Assembly: GCA_965371225.1 (NCBI GenBank) | Contig: CBDUXP010000059.1 | Location: 1-23,497 of the forward strand | Direction: 5' to 3' | Source of the DNA: CBDUXP01 sp965371225 [NCBI: uncultured bacterium] | GTDB taxonomy: Bacteria; Abyssobacteria; SURF-5; CBDUXP01 | Length of the DNA stretch: 23,497 nt | Shown here: piece by piece, positions 1-8,499 of the stretch | Numbering within the stretch: the stretch's first letter is position 1 | How the letters are laid out: every line of letters starts with the position of its first letter | Program-made: the position numbers and the translations under genes | Notes under the pieces: model-generated | What the model was told of the DNA's origin: nothing | The model's input: the letters and a program-made list of their open reading frames with translations, nothing else | Databases searched by the model: none

Positions 1-83
1 AGCCGTTCCTACGCCGGTATTACCCGGTTCAGGTTCGAAGGGTTGGCGCCGCTGCGCCTCTCAGCCGAAACACCCCTGGCTCA
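1..83 (-). promoter_or_regulatory. TPP (THI-box) riboswitch
   Basis: Read on the minus strand this is a thiamin pyrophosphate aptamer. It shows the hallmark CUGAGA (plus-strand 59-64), then ACCC, then GAACCUGA, then the GGGUAAUACC and GGCGUAGG core (about 9-40). The outer P1 stem can close by AGCC pairing with GGCU at the extreme left edge. TPP riboswitches repress thiamin synthesis or transport genes when the cofactor is abundant. The controlled gene (thiC or another thiamin gene) lies beyond position 1 and cannot be identified. The aptamer is essentially complete; the expression platform is outside the window. Confidence 0.93.
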
Positions 84-88
84 CCGCA

Positions 89-117
89 AACCTAACACCG
101 ACCCTGCGGTCCGTCAA
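89..117 (-). promoter_or_regulatory. sigma70-type promoter for the TPP-riboswitch transcript
   Basis: On the minus strand a -35 box TTGACG (plus 112-117) is separated by 17 nt from a -10 box TAGGTT (plus 89-94). The expected start is near position 82, where the riboswitch P1 stem begins. The agreement of box spacing with the RNA start makes this the most convincing promoter in the window. Confidence 0.7.
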
Positions 118-162
118 GCGATCGTGCTCTGTCCGGCGCACATGCGCGGGACGGGGGCTCGG

Positions 163-168
163 TATACT
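163..168 (+). promoter_or_regulatory. TATACT -10 box, likely leaderless start
   Basis: TATACT sits exactly 7 nt before the ATG at 176, which places the predicted transcription start on or next to the start codon. No convincing -35 box or Shine-Dalgarno site is seen. The same arrangement, with the same 7-nt spacing and a GCC following the box, occurs before the GT39 gene at 8392. Confidence 0.5.
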
Positions 169-175
169 GCCGGCC

Positions 176-1282
176 ATGGCCGCCGACTCCGCCCCGAGCC
201 CGCCCCACGACGCGGCTTCCGGGGCCGCCCCCGGCCGATCGGCCCGTGCGCGGGGCCTGAGCCGGGGCAAGCGGCTGGCGTTCGGTCTCGCCGTCAACGG
301 GATATGGCTGGTGGCGTTCTTCTATGTCGCGGAGCGGATCACGCTCCGCAAGGGTTACCTGCCGTGGCTGACCGGCCCCTCCCAATTGATTGTGGAACCG
401 GCCGGGCGCATGGTCGCACCCCATCCGACGCTGGGGTACGTCTACCAGCCGGGCCGCTACCACCTCATCTTCAAGGGCAAGACGGAGGCGTGGCAGACGA
501 ACGGCCCGGACGGCTATCGCATAACGGGCCCCCCGGAATCGCCCGACGCGCCGCCCCGGCCCGAGGTGTGGGTCCTCGGCTGTTCCTACACGTACGGGTA
601 CGGCCTGAACGATGCGGACACGTACCTGTGGCTCCTGCAGGCAGCGTTTCCCGAGTACCGGATCATCAACCTTGGCGTGCCCGGCTACGGCACGGTCCAT
701 TCCCTGATCCAGTTTCGGGAGCGGGTGGCCGCGTCCCCCGCGCCGGCCCTGGCGATCCTGGCGTACAGCGGCGTGCACGACGTGCGCAACACGTTCGACC
801 GGTCGCGGCGCAAGGAGATGGGGGGCCGGGGGCCGCGCGACAGGTTGTTTCCGTTTGCGCGGCTGGGGCAGGATGGCTCCCTCATCCTGGATATGGCGGA
901 CACGGCCTATCGGCCGTTCCCCTTCATGGGCCGCTCCGCGTTCGTTCACCTGCTCGAGAGCCGGTACACGCGCTTCGTTGACAGCTTGCACGACAGTTAC
1001 GCGGTCTCCCGCGCGCTGGTCCTGGCGCTGGACGCGGAGTGCCGCGCGGAGGACGTGCCGCTCGTGGTGGCCGGCATTCACCTGAGCGGGGAGATGCTGG
1101 CGTACTGCCGAACACAGGGGATTCGCAATGTGGACATCGAGGTGGACCTGTTCAACTACGTGTACTACGACCGCTGGACCGGCCATTCCAACGCCGCCGC
1201 CAACCGGCTGTACGCGGACCACCTGATCCGCTTCCTCCGCGTCACGGACCTGTTGCCGCCGCCCCCGCGTCCCGCGCCCTGA
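176..1282 (+). CDS. Membrane-anchored SGNH/GDSL hydrolase-like protein (copy 1)
   Basis: This 368-residue protein has a basic, Pro/Ala-rich N-terminus, one membrane helix at about residues 34-52, then an exported or cytoplasmic SGNH-like domain. Block I reads GCSYTYG with candidate nucleophile Ser137. A glycine-rich block NLGVPGYG follows. The C-terminal block has TGHSN with candidate His337. The usual GxND block is replaced by GVHD, and no Asp stands three residues before His337, so catalytic competence is uncertain. SGNH proteins of this type act as acyl esterases or acyltransferases on polysaccharides. It is a close paralogue of the next gene (1399-2481). The ATG at 176 is preceded by a TATACT box rather than a ribosome binding site. 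The fold is well supported; the substrate is unknown. Confidence 0.8.
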   Translation: MAADSAPSPPHDAASGAAPGRSARARGLSRGKRLAFGLAVNGIWLVAFFYVAERITLRKGYLPWLTGPSQLIVEPAGRMVAPHPTLGYVYQPGRYHLIFKGKTEAWQTNGPDGYRITGPPESPDAPPRPEVWVLGCSYTYGYGLNDADTYLWLLQAAFPEYRIINLGVPGYGTVHSLIQFRERVAASPAPALAILAYSGVHDVRNTFDRSRRKEMGGRGPRDRLFPFARLGQDGSLILDMADTAYRPFPFMGRSAFVHLLESRYTRFVDSLHDSYAVSRALVLALDAECRAEDVPLVVAGIHLSGEMLAYCRTQGIRNVDIEVDLFNYVYYDRWTGHSNAAANRLYADHLIRFLRVTDLLPPPPRPAP

Positions 1283-1398
1283 TGGAACGGCCGCGCGCCG
1301 GGAACGAACGCGGCACCGGTGGGCCGGGCCTCGTTGCTCCGGCAAGGTTGCAGGCCCCCGGGCCACATGGTATTGCTGTACGTTACCCGCGAGCCCCC

Positions 1399-2481
1399 AT
1401 GGACACCCTGGAGTCGACGCGCCCCGAGCCTGGGCCGCAGACGCCGGAGCCGGCGCGACGGCTGAGCCGGCGCAAGCGCGTGCTGTTTGCGGGCGGCGTC
1501 CAGCTGGCGATCGCGGCCGCGTTCTTCCTGGTGGCGGAACGCGTCACGCTCCGCAAGGGCTACCTCCCCTGGAGCCCGCCGACGAAGGGGGTCATCATCA
1601 CGCCCCAGACGCTCGGCCGGGCCGATCCGGTGCTTGGGTTCCGGTACGCGCCCGGGACGTATGACGCGGTGTTCAAGGGGACGCATCGCGCGCGGTTCAC
1701 GCAGGGGGCCGACGGGTATCGGGTGACCGGCCCGCCGGCAGAGGGGGAGGAGCCGCCGCGCCCGGAAGTCTGGGTGTTCGGCTGTTCTGTGACGCACGGC
1801 TGGGGGCTGAACGACGCGGAAACGTTTCCCTGGTTGCTGCAGGAGGCCTTCCCCGCTTTCAGGGTGCGCAACCTGGGTATCCCCGGCTACGGCACCGTGC
1901 ATTCGCTGTTGCAGTTTCGCGAACTGGTGGCGACACAACCACCGCCCGCGCTGGCGATCCTGGTGTACGCGGATTTCCACGACGAACGCAACGCGTTCAA
2001 CCGGTCGCGCCGCAGGGCGATGCGGCGGAGCACCCTGCCCGATGCCTTCTTCCCGTACGCGCGCCTGCGGGCCGACGGCACGCTGGTCTTCCGCGAGGGG
2101 CAGGCGCGCTACCGCCCGTGGCCGGGGATGCAGCGGTCGGCATTCGTCCATCTGTTGGAAAACATGTACACGGGGCTCGCCGACGGTTTGCGCCATAGCC
2201 ACCAGGTCTCCCGCGCGGTCGTGAGCGCCCTGGACACCGACTGCCGCCGCCATGACGTGCCGCTGCTCGTGGCCGGCATCGCGAATGCGCAGCCGATGCT
2301 CGCGTACTGCCGGCGGCAGCGGATCCGGAACACGAACATCGCGGTCGACCTCACCGGGCCCCCGTACCTGAACATCTACACGGGGCATCCCTCCCCGGAG
2401 GCGAATCGCCTCTACGCCGACCGGTTGCTGACCTACCTGCGGGTTGCCGACCTCCCGTCCCGGGCACCCGATGCTTCTTGA
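1399..2481 (+). CDS. Membrane-anchored SGNH/GDSL hydrolase-like protein (copy 2)
   Basis: This 360-residue paralogue of the preceding gene shares a single N-terminal membrane helix (about 28-46), an AERxTLRKGYLPW segment, a DGYRxTGPP segment, block I GCSVTHG with Ser130, NLGIPGYGTVHS, and TGH with His330. As in copy 1, the GxND block is altered (here DFHD) and the DxxH aspartate is absent; here an Asn takes the place of the Asp seen five residues before the His in copy 1. The frame is open back to 1039, but residues before 1399 are antisense-like and unrelated to copy 1, so ATG 1399 is chosen; it aligns with the copy 1 start. A 116-nt gap separates the copies. Co-directional asnB follows 57 nt downstream. 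The role is probably acyl transfer to or removal from a surface glycan, by inference. Confidence 0.8.
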   Translation: MDTLESTRPEPGPQTPEPARRLSRRKRVLFAGGVQLAIAAAFFLVAERVTLRKGYLPWSPPTKGVIITPQTLGRADPVLGFRYAPGTYDAVFKGTHRARFTQGADGYRVTGPPAEGEEPPRPEVWVFGCSVTHGWGLNDAETFPWLLQEAFPAFRVRNLGIPGYGTVHSLLQFRELVATQPPPALAILVYADFHDERNAFNRSRRRAMRRSTLPDAFFPYARLRADGTLVFREGQARYRPWPGMQRSAFVHLLENMYTGLADGLRHSHQVSRAVVSALDTDCRRHDVPLLVAGIANAQPMLAYCRRQRIRNTNIAVDLTGPPYLNIYTGHPSPEANRLYADRLLTYLRVADLPSRAPDAS

Positions 2482-2538
2482 CCCGCGGCGGCGCGCCCGC
2501 CATCGTTCCGGGCCACGCCCCGGGAGCCGGCACCGCTG

Positions 2539-4437
2539 ATGTGCGGCATTTACGGTTACTACGGGTTTGACGACCCGGGCCTGCTGGGGCCCATGGAGGC
2601 GGCGCTGGCGCACCGCGGCCCGGACGACCGCGGCATCTACCTCGACGGTCCCTTGGCGCTCGGCCATCGACGCCTGGCGATTATCGCGCCCGAGAACGGC
2701 CGCCAGCCCATGCACAACGAAAACGGCCGGGTGACCGTCACCTACAACGGGATGATCTACAACTACCGCGAGCTGCGCGAGGAACTGGCGCCGCTGGGGC
2801 ATACGTTCGCCACCCCGTGCGACACGGAAGTGCTCGTGCACGGGTACGAGGAGTGGGGCGCGGGCATCCTGCCGCGGCTTAACGGGCAGTTCGCGTTCGC
2901 GATCTGGGACGCGATGACGCACCGGCTGTTCCTCGCGCGGGACCGGTTCGGCATCCGGCCCCTGTACTACTGGTCCGACGGCACCCGCTTCGCCTTCGCC
3001 TCCGAGATCAAGGCGCTGCTCACGCTGCCGGCCGTGTCCCGCGAGTTGAACCCGACGGCAGTGGACGACTTCCTCGCCTTCCGCTACGTGCCGGGCCCGG
3101 GCACCATGTTTCGCCACATCCACAAGCTGCCGCCGGGCTACGCGCTCTCCATGGTCGCCGGCCGCGTGCTGCTCCACGAGTGGTATCGCCTGGAGCACCG
3201 CCACGACGTGCCCCGCCGGCCCGAAGAGGCGACGGAGGAGCTGTCCGCCCTCCTGCGCGACGCGACAGCGAAGCGGCTCATCGCGGACGTGCCAGTGGGC
3301 GTGTTCCTCAGCGGCGGGCTGGACAGCAGCCTGCTGATCCAGCTCGTCCGCGAGGCCGACCGCGGACCGCGCAAGACCTTCACCATCGGGTTCGGCACCG
3401 CCCAGGACGAGTTTCCCCAGGCGCGCAGCATGGCGGAGCGCTGCGGCACGGACCACCACGAGTACCACATGAACGTGGGCGACTTCGACCGGCTGCCCCA
3501 GATCGTCGCGGCGCTGGACGAACCCTTCGGCGACGCAATCGTGCTCCCCACGTATCTGCTCGCGGAAATGGCGCACGAGCACGTGAAGGTCATCCTGCTG
3601 GGCGAAGGGGCGGACGAACTGGGCGGCGGTTACGTGTACCAGCAGGCCCTGCTCAAAGCGCAGCGCGTGGACCGGTTTACGCCGCGGCTGCTGCAACGCC
3701 TGGCCGGCGCGGTGGTCGGGTCGATCCCGGTCGGACTGCTCGACACGTTCTTCAACTACCCCACCTCCATGGGCGTGGAAGGCCGCGGACGGCTGCAAGA
3801 ACTCTTTGGCACGCTCGGCCGGTGGGGCGACGCGTACCTGAGCAGCATCTCCCTGTTCCGCGCGGAAGAACGGGCGGCGCTCTACACGCCGGAGTTCGCC
3901 GCGGCGGTGCGCGCGGCGGGCCCCAGCTCGGCGCAGGCGGCGGCGCGGACGTTTCTCAACGGTGGCGAAGGGCCGTTGGCCGCGCGGCTCCTGGCGCAGG
4001 AATACACCACCTGGCTGCCGGACAACATTCTATTCAAGCAGGATCGCCTGGGACTCGCCCACGGGCTCGAGGGACGCGTGCCGTACCTGGACCACCGGGT
4101 GGTGGAGTTCGTGGCCAGCCTCCCGCCAGAATTGCTGCTGACGCCGGGAGAAGACAAGCGGGTGCTCCGCCGGATTGGCGAGCGGATGCTGCCCGCCGGC
4201 CACGCGCGGCGCCGCAAGCAGGCGTTCTTCATTCCGCTGGATGGGGCGTACGCGGCTGCCATGGACCACTACGTGGAGCAGCGGCTGACGCCCGACCGCA
4301 TCGCCGCGCGCGGCTACTTCGCGCCCGACGCCGTGGCCGACATTCGGCGGCGCGCGCCGCAGAGCAGCCTGATCCTGCACAAGCAGCTCATGGCGCTGGT
4401 GATGCTTGAGTTGTGGTTCGACGCGTTCGGGGCCTGA
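2539..4437 (+). CDS. asnB: AsnB-type glutamine-hydrolysing asparagine synthetase / amidotransferase
   Basis: This 632-residue protein begins MCGIYG, so Cys2 becomes the N-terminal nucleophile of a class II glutaminase domain. Arg45, YNG (Asn70-Gly71) and CDTE (Asp95) match glutamine-binding positions of the family. The synthetase half carries the ATP-pyrophosphatase loop SGGLDSS (258-264) and GEGADELGGGY, in which the usual Phe after EL is Gly. The family makes asparagine from aspartate, glutamine and ATP, but members in surface-polysaccharide loci often amidate sugars or are linked to exopolysaccharide systems. Given the SGNH, sulfotransferase and glycosyltransferase neighbours, a glycan amidation role is possible; this is inference. 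The length is normal. A weak GGGAG lies 12 nt upstream. Confidence 0.93.
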   Translation: MCGIYGYYGFDDPGLLGPMEAALAHRGPDDRGIYLDGPLALGHRRLAIIAPENGRQPMHNENGRVTVTYNGMIYNYRELREELAPLGHTFATPCDTEVLVHGYEEWGAGILPRLNGQFAFAIWDAMTHRLFLARDRFGIRPLYYWSDGTRFAFASEIKALLTLPAVSRELNPTAVDDFLAFRYVPGPGTMFRHIHKLPPGYALSMVAGRVLLHEWYRLEHRHDVPRRPEEATEELSALLRDATAKRLIADVPVGVFLSGGLDSSLLIQLVREADRGPRKTFTIGFGTAQDEFPQARSMAERCGTDHHEYHMNVGDFDRLPQIVAALDEPFGDAIVLPTYLLAEMAHEHVKVILLGEGADELGGGYVYQQALLKAQRVDRFTPRLLQRLAGAVVGSIPVGLLDTFFNYPTSMGVEGRGRLQELFGTLGRWGDAYLSSISLFRAEERAALYTPEFAAAVRAAGPSSAQAAARTFLNGGEGPLAARLLAQEYTTWLPDNILFKQDRLGLAHGLEGRVPYLDHRVVEFVASLPPELLLTPGEDKRVLRRIGERMLPAGHARRRKQAFFIPLDGAYAAAMDHYVEQRLTPDRIAARGYFAPDAVADIRRRAPQSSLILHKQLMALVMLELWFDAFGA

Positions 4438-4453
4438 CGCGCCGCCGCGGGGG

Positions 4454-5431
4454 CTATTGCCGCGAGAGGCGGAACGTGTCGTCCTCGAAATACGTCAGGG
4501 TGCGATAGGTGACGTCCAGCGGGCGCACGCTGAGATTGCCGAAGCGCTTCACCCGCGTCCGCTTCACCCAATTACCCGCGCGGTCGAACTCGTACGCGAA
4601 CGCGGTCGTCCCCAGCAGAAACCCCTCCGGGTCGTAACGCCGTTCTTCGATTCGATGGCCCGCGCCGTCGTACGCGCACGTGAGCCGCTCCACCAGGGTG
4701 CCCCCAGCGTCGAACGCGAACTCTTCCACCGGTCCCGGCGCCTCCTGATACGCGTACGTTTTGCTGACCGCCCCGGGGACCGCCAGGCCGTGCGCCGTAT
4801 AGAGCGCTTCCCGGCTGCGGTGGCCCTCCGGATCGTAGGAGTACACCCACTTCAGCACGAACGCGCCATCGTCCCGGTACACGGTCTCCTCGATGAGGCG
4901 GCCGAGCACGTCGTAGTCGAACGTCACCCGCGCGCGCAGGACGCCGTCGGCATCGTACCGCCGCTCGCCCGTTTTCCGGCCGCGCCCGTCGTGGGCCAAC
5001 GCCGTCCGCGCCTGCAACGCGCCATCCGCGCCGAACCGGATGACCTCCCGGTGCCGGCCGCCGCTGTCGTAGACGTACACCGCTTCGCTGCGCAGGGAGC
5101 CGTCGGGCTCGTACACCAGCTCTTCGGCGAGATTGCCCTGCAGGTCGAACACGATGGTCGGATCGATCCAGGACGGTTTCGCCGGGGCTTCCACCCACTC
5201 GCCGTCGACCCGGGTGAAGCGCGCCACGGAACTGGCCACACTGCGCACGGGTCCCACCAGGCATTGCCGCTCGCGCACCGTCCCGCCGGCCGGGCACGGC
5301 TGCAGGGGCTCGGCATGCCCGTCCCGGGCGGTTCCCGGCATCAGCGCGAACAACACGGCACCCGCGGCCGCCCCGCACCGCCACCGTGGCGGCCGCGGCG
5401 GAGAACCCTGGCTATGCGAAGACCGGTCCAT
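4454..5431 (-). CDS. Secreted YD-repeat-like protein
   Basis: This 325-residue protein has a probable signal peptide: Arg-rich start, hydrophobic stretch at about 20-32 and a likely cleavage after GHA (residue 40). The mature part is made of six or so repeats of about 20-40 residues with the pattern YDxxGxxxEExxYxxDG (for example YDVLGRLIEETVYRDDG), the signature of the RHS/YD beta-strand repeat. It is far too short for an RHS toxin or wall-associated RHS protein and has no toxin domain, so it is probably a small beta-structured exported protein of unknown function. It converges on asnB with 16 nt between the stops. A 185-bp gene-free stretch separates it from the HAD gene upstream, so it may have its own promoter (a weak TTGAGC with CATTAA is visible on the minus strand). 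Confidence 0.72.
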   Translation of the reverse strand: MDRSSHSQGSPPRPPRWRCGAAAGAVLFALMPGTARDGHAEPLQPCPAGGTVRERQCLVGPVRSVASSVARFTRVDGEWVEAPAKPSWIDPTIVFDLQGNLAEELVYEPDGSLRSEAVYVYDSGGRHREVIRFGADGALQARTALAHDGRGRKTGERRYDADGVLRARVTFDYDVLGRLIEETVYRDDGAFVLKWVYSYDPEGHRSREALYTAHGLAVPGAVSKTYAYQEAPGPVEEFAFDAGGTLVERLTCAYDGAGHRIEERRYDPEGFLLGTTAFAYEFDRAGNWVKRTRVKRFGNLSVRPLDVTYRTLTYFEDDTFRLSRQ

Positions 5432-5616
5432 GCTTTGTGCTCAACGGCGGGGCACCACCTTAATGCGGCGGCCCGATGAAGCTCAATGCCGTCGGGAGCC
5501 TCGCCGCCCCGAGCGTGTCACATCCGTTGATATGATGCGACCATACCACCATCCGGGTGAGACGCCCGCTGCACTCCGCCCGCCCAGGGTTCCGCGCGCT
5601 CCCGGCCCAGAGGGTG

Positions 5617-6150
5617 TTACACGTGCGGCGTCCAGAGCACCCCGACCTCGAACAGCGCCAACAGCTCCGCATCCGAATCGCTGTCCGAGATGGCGAAGTG
5701 GTACGTGAACGCGTCGGGGGGGTATCGCTCGCGCAGGTAGACCAGCTTGTTCGGCCCGTAACAGTGGAAGTACTCGCCGCCCCGCCAGTGGGAGCCCAAC
5801 CCCACCAGCCCCATGCGTGCGGCGACGCGCGAGACGTACGCCTCGGGCGATGCGGACACGAGCGCGTTCACCGTCTGCGCGTCCGAAGCGGCTTCCAGTT
5901 GTGCAACCACCTCGGGGTCGCGTTGCGCGGCAAGCGTGTCTGCCAACCGGTCCATGGCAGCACCATCGTCCAAAACCGAGGCCAGATGCCGCGCGATCCG
6001 GGCCGCGAACTCCGTGCGGGACAGGCGCCCGAGCTTTCGTTGTAGCAGCAGCGCGGCCACGCGGAGATTCAGGTTCCGGAGAATGAACGTGCGCAGCGAA
6101 TCGAACGGAATCAGGGTTTGGTCCAGATCGACCACGTTCAGGCGCGTCAT
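5617..6150 (-). CDS. HAD-superfamily hydrolase
   Basis: This 177-residue protein has all four HAD motifs. Motif I is DLDQT with nucleophile Asp8 and acid/base Asp10. Motif II is VSAS with Ser99. The motif III lysine is Lys135 in GPNK. Motif IV is SDSDSD at 155-160. The small helical insert between motifs I and II fits the HAD-IB type (phosphoserine phosphatase-like). Lipid-, sugar- or amino-acid-phosphate phosphatases of this group are common, so the substrate cannot be named. It starts 25 nt after the stop of the GT39-like gene and is probably co-transcribed with it, which suggests a phosphosugar or polyprenyl-phosphate related step by inference. Confidence 0.82.
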   Translation of the reverse strand: MTRLNVVDLDQTLIPFDSLRTFILRNLNLRVAALLLQRKLGRLSRTEFAARIARHLASVLDDGAAMDRLADTLAAQRDPEVVAQLEAASDAQTVNALVSASPEAYVSRVAARMGLVGLGSHWRGGEYFHCYGPNKLVYLRERYPPDAFTYHFAISDSDSDAELLALFEVGVLWTPHV

Positions 6151-6175
6151 GGGGAACGCGTCATGTTCCGGCGCA

Positions 6176-8392
6176 TCACTCGGGCGCGGCGCGCGGCGCC
6201 AGCTCCACGGGCCGGACGGTGATCTCCCAGATGCGCCCCACGGCGGGACCAGACGGGGAGACGAAGATCAAGCCCGTGGGCCACCCACCGCTGGACGCGG
6301 GAATGAGATAGTGATGCCGCAGCCGCTGCGGGTGGCCCATCCACGGTGTGCCCAGGGAGCGGCCCGCGGCCGGAAACGCCCACGCGAACCGCGCGTCGGG
6401 CGGCCCCCGCACCGAAACCTCGAGGCTGGCCAGCAGGGGCATCGCGCTCCACGACGGCGGCAGATGGAGTGCCCGGAGGGGCGACGCGAAGGGATCCGCC
6501 TCCACGGCCAAGCTGCCGTCCGGTTTCAGGTCCGTGCCGAGTGCGCGCGCCAGGGCGCCCACCGACTCCCCGCCCGGCAGCGGAGGCCCCAGCCGGATCC
6601 GCTGCCCATTCCAATAGCGTACCGGGGGCGGCACGGCGGCCGGCCGGTCGCCGACATACCGGTACATGGCCGTGCGTCCATGGACGGTGCTGTAATGTTC
6701 CGCGACGGGCACGAACGCGGTGCGCACCGTCTGCTGCCAATCCTGCACTGCGGCCCCGTACCGTGCGCCGTGCGGGGCGTACCCGTTCCACATGAGCAGT
6801 TGATCGGACATGGCCAGGTACAAGCCGCCGGGCGCCAGCGCGGCCACTTCCGCGAGCGCCGCGGGATCGGACGGGTACCGGTACAGGTGTTGGTGCGCCC
6901 CGCGCTGCGGCCGCCAGGGGAACCGGGGAAACGCCGGCTCCAGAAAACCCACCCATCGATTGTGCAGAAAATGTGCCCCGGTCTGCCACGTGACCGCCTC
7001 CATGGGTGGCGGCCCCACGAGCAGCGCGTCGGCGGGGAGGTGGTTCGCGAGGCTGCGCGTCACCTGTCCGTACCGCCAGCCGGCATCGAACGTGCGATAC
7101 CACGCGCCGTAGGCGGCGCCCCCCCAGCCGAAGCAGATGAGCGCCACTACGGCGGCGGCAATCGGTAATGTGGCGGCCACGCGGGACGCCCCGGCGCGCG
7201 CTAGCCGCTCCGGCCCCCAGTGCAGCAGCAGGCACGCCCCGCCCGCATACAGCAGGGGCGCCACATGCACCAGGTACGTCGGCGACTTCTGCGCGGGGTT
7301 GGCCACGACGGTGAGCACGAACGTGCTGATCCCCCACAGCGCGGCCGCGCACCCGCCCACGTCCCGGGGCCAGCGCCGCCCCGACCGCCAGCCGCGCCAC
7401 AGGAGCACCGCGGACAGGGCGGCCCACGTCACCGCGCCCAGGGCATAGCCCGCCTGATGCACCCGCCCCATCCGGCGCGGGTACGGCGAGTCGTACATGA
7501 TCTGGTAGCGCCGCGGTTCGGCCCGGACGTGATCCCACACCGACCACGTTTCGGCCGTCTGCTCGGACCCCGCCTGCGCGGTATTCCCGAACCGCAGGCT
7601 GGCGCGCACGAGGTCGCGATTCGCGGCGAGCGTGCCCAGATACGCCCCCATGGGCACGGCGCAGAACACCGTGGCCACCAGCAGGGCCCGCCAGCGGCGG
7701 TGCCACAGGAGCGGGCCCCACACGAGCAACGCGAACGCGAGACCGTACACCATGGCGACGGGGTGCATGCTTTGGGCGACCCCCACGAGCAACGCCCCCG
7801 GAGCCAACAGCCACAGCCGCCGCTGCCGCGCGCCCGTCCACGCCAGGTAGAGGCCCAGGAGCCCCGCCGCGGCCGTCGGCGCATCGCTCCGCACCACACG
7901 CCCGGCGTACCACAGGTTGTGATCCAGTAACGTCACCAGGCCGGCGACCAAACCCACCCGCCACCGGGTGACCCCGGCCACGACGAGCGCGACGACCGTG
8001 GCCACGACCAGCATGCCGACCGCGGCGACGAGACGCGCCGTCGCGAGGCTCGGGCCCCCGAGGCGACTCGCCATCCCCAGCAGGAGGAAGTAGCCCGAGT
8101 TGATGAGCCCGGGGGTGGGGTGCTCCTGGTAGAGCGCGGCCGAGTTGGGAAACGGGCTATCCAGGACGCGCCGGGTCAGCTCTCCGGTGCGCACCCATTG
8201 GACGGCGGGCGAGAGGAGAAAGAAATCGTCCGAGTGCACCTGCGGCAGGAGCGACAGGCGCGGGAGGTACACCTGCGCCCAGACGAGGACCAGCAGCAGC
8301 ACCAGCGCCAGGGGCGCGCCGACCCACGCGGCGCTGCGGCCGGTGCGGGCCGAGCCCAGACCGGCGGCGTCCGTCCCTTGCGGCCCCGTCAT
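6176..8392 (-). CDS. GT39/ArnT-like polytopic membrane glycosyltransferase
   Basis: This 738-residue membrane protein has a first helix at about 23-43, then HSDD (53-56) at the place where GT-C enzymes such as ArnT and protein O-mannosyltransferases carry the catalytic acid in the first outer loop. About nine or ten further hydrophobic segments follow, and then a long soluble C-terminal domain of some 300 residues. GT39-type enzymes use polyprenyl-phosphate sugars as donors at the outer face of the inner membrane. The frame opens 54 nt further upstream, but ATG 8392 is chosen because a TATACT box lies exactly 7 nt before it. The HAD gene follows 25 nt downstream. Donor and acceptor are unknown. 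A plain membrane protein of unknown function is the alternative reading. Confidence 0.75.
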   Translation of the reverse strand: MTGPQGTDAAGLGSARTGRSAAWVGAPLALVLLLVLVWAQVYLPRLSLLPQVHSDDFFLLSPAVQWVRTGELTRRVLDSPFPNSAALYQEHPTPGLINSGYFLLLGMASRLGGPSLATARLVAAVGMLVVATVVALVVAGVTRWRVGLVAGLVTLLDHNLWYAGRVVRSDAPTAAAGLLGLYLAWTGARQRRLWLLAPGALLVGVAQSMHPVAMVYGLAFALLVWGPLLWHRRWRALLVATVFCAVPMGAYLGTLAANRDLVRASLRFGNTAQAGSEQTAETWSVWDHVRAEPRRYQIMYDSPYPRRMGRVHQAGYALGAVTWAALSAVLLWRGWRSGRRWPRDVGGCAAALWGISTFVLTVVANPAQKSPTYLVHVAPLLYAGGACLLLHWGPERLARAGASRVAATLPIAAAVVALICFGWGGAAYGAWYRTFDAGWRYGQVTRSLANHLPADALLVGPPPMEAVTWQTGAHFLHNRWVGFLEPAFPRFPWRPQRGAHQHLYRYPSDPAALAEVAALAPGGLYLAMSDQLLMWNGYAPHGARYGAAVQDWQQTVRTAFVPVAEHYSTVHGRTAMYRYVGDRPAAVPPPVRYWNGQRIRLGPPLPGGESVGALARALGTDLKPDGSLAVEADPFASPLRALHLPPSWSAMPLLASLEVSVRGPPDARFAWAFPAAGRSLGTPWMGHPQRLRHHYLIPASSGGWPTGLIFVSPSGPAVGRIWEITVRPVELAPRAAPE

Positions 8393-8399
8393 GGGTGGC

Positions 8400-8405
8400 A
8401 GTATA
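8400..8405 (-). promoter_or_regulatory. TATACT -10 box, likely leaderless start
   Basis: On the minus strand TATACT is followed by GCCACCC and then the ATG at 8392. The 7-nt spacing is identical to that at 163-176, placing the transcription start at the start codon. No good -35 hexamer or ribosome binding site is visible. It diverges from the sulfotransferase gene, whose own upstream region has TACTTT at 8485-8490. Confidence 0.5.
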
Positions 8406-8499
8406 TGTGTGGCCGCGGCCCCATCACCGCCAGCGGGTGCGCCCAACGCCGGCAGCGTCGTTGACGGGGCGCGGCGCGGCGTGCTACTTTTCGAGGACG

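Noticed and set aside
1165-3798. 877-codon open frame on the minus strand
   Set aside because: It lies antisense to both SGNH genes and asnB, whose motifs are unmistakable. Its translation is Arg/Gly/Ala/Pro/His-rich with no recognisable motif, typical of a GC-bias shadow.
5432-5616. Possible small gene or RNA between the YD-repeat and HAD genes
   Set aside because: No ORF with a ribosome site or coding character and no strong fold seen by eye; only a weak promoter-like TTGAGC/CATTAA on the minus strand.
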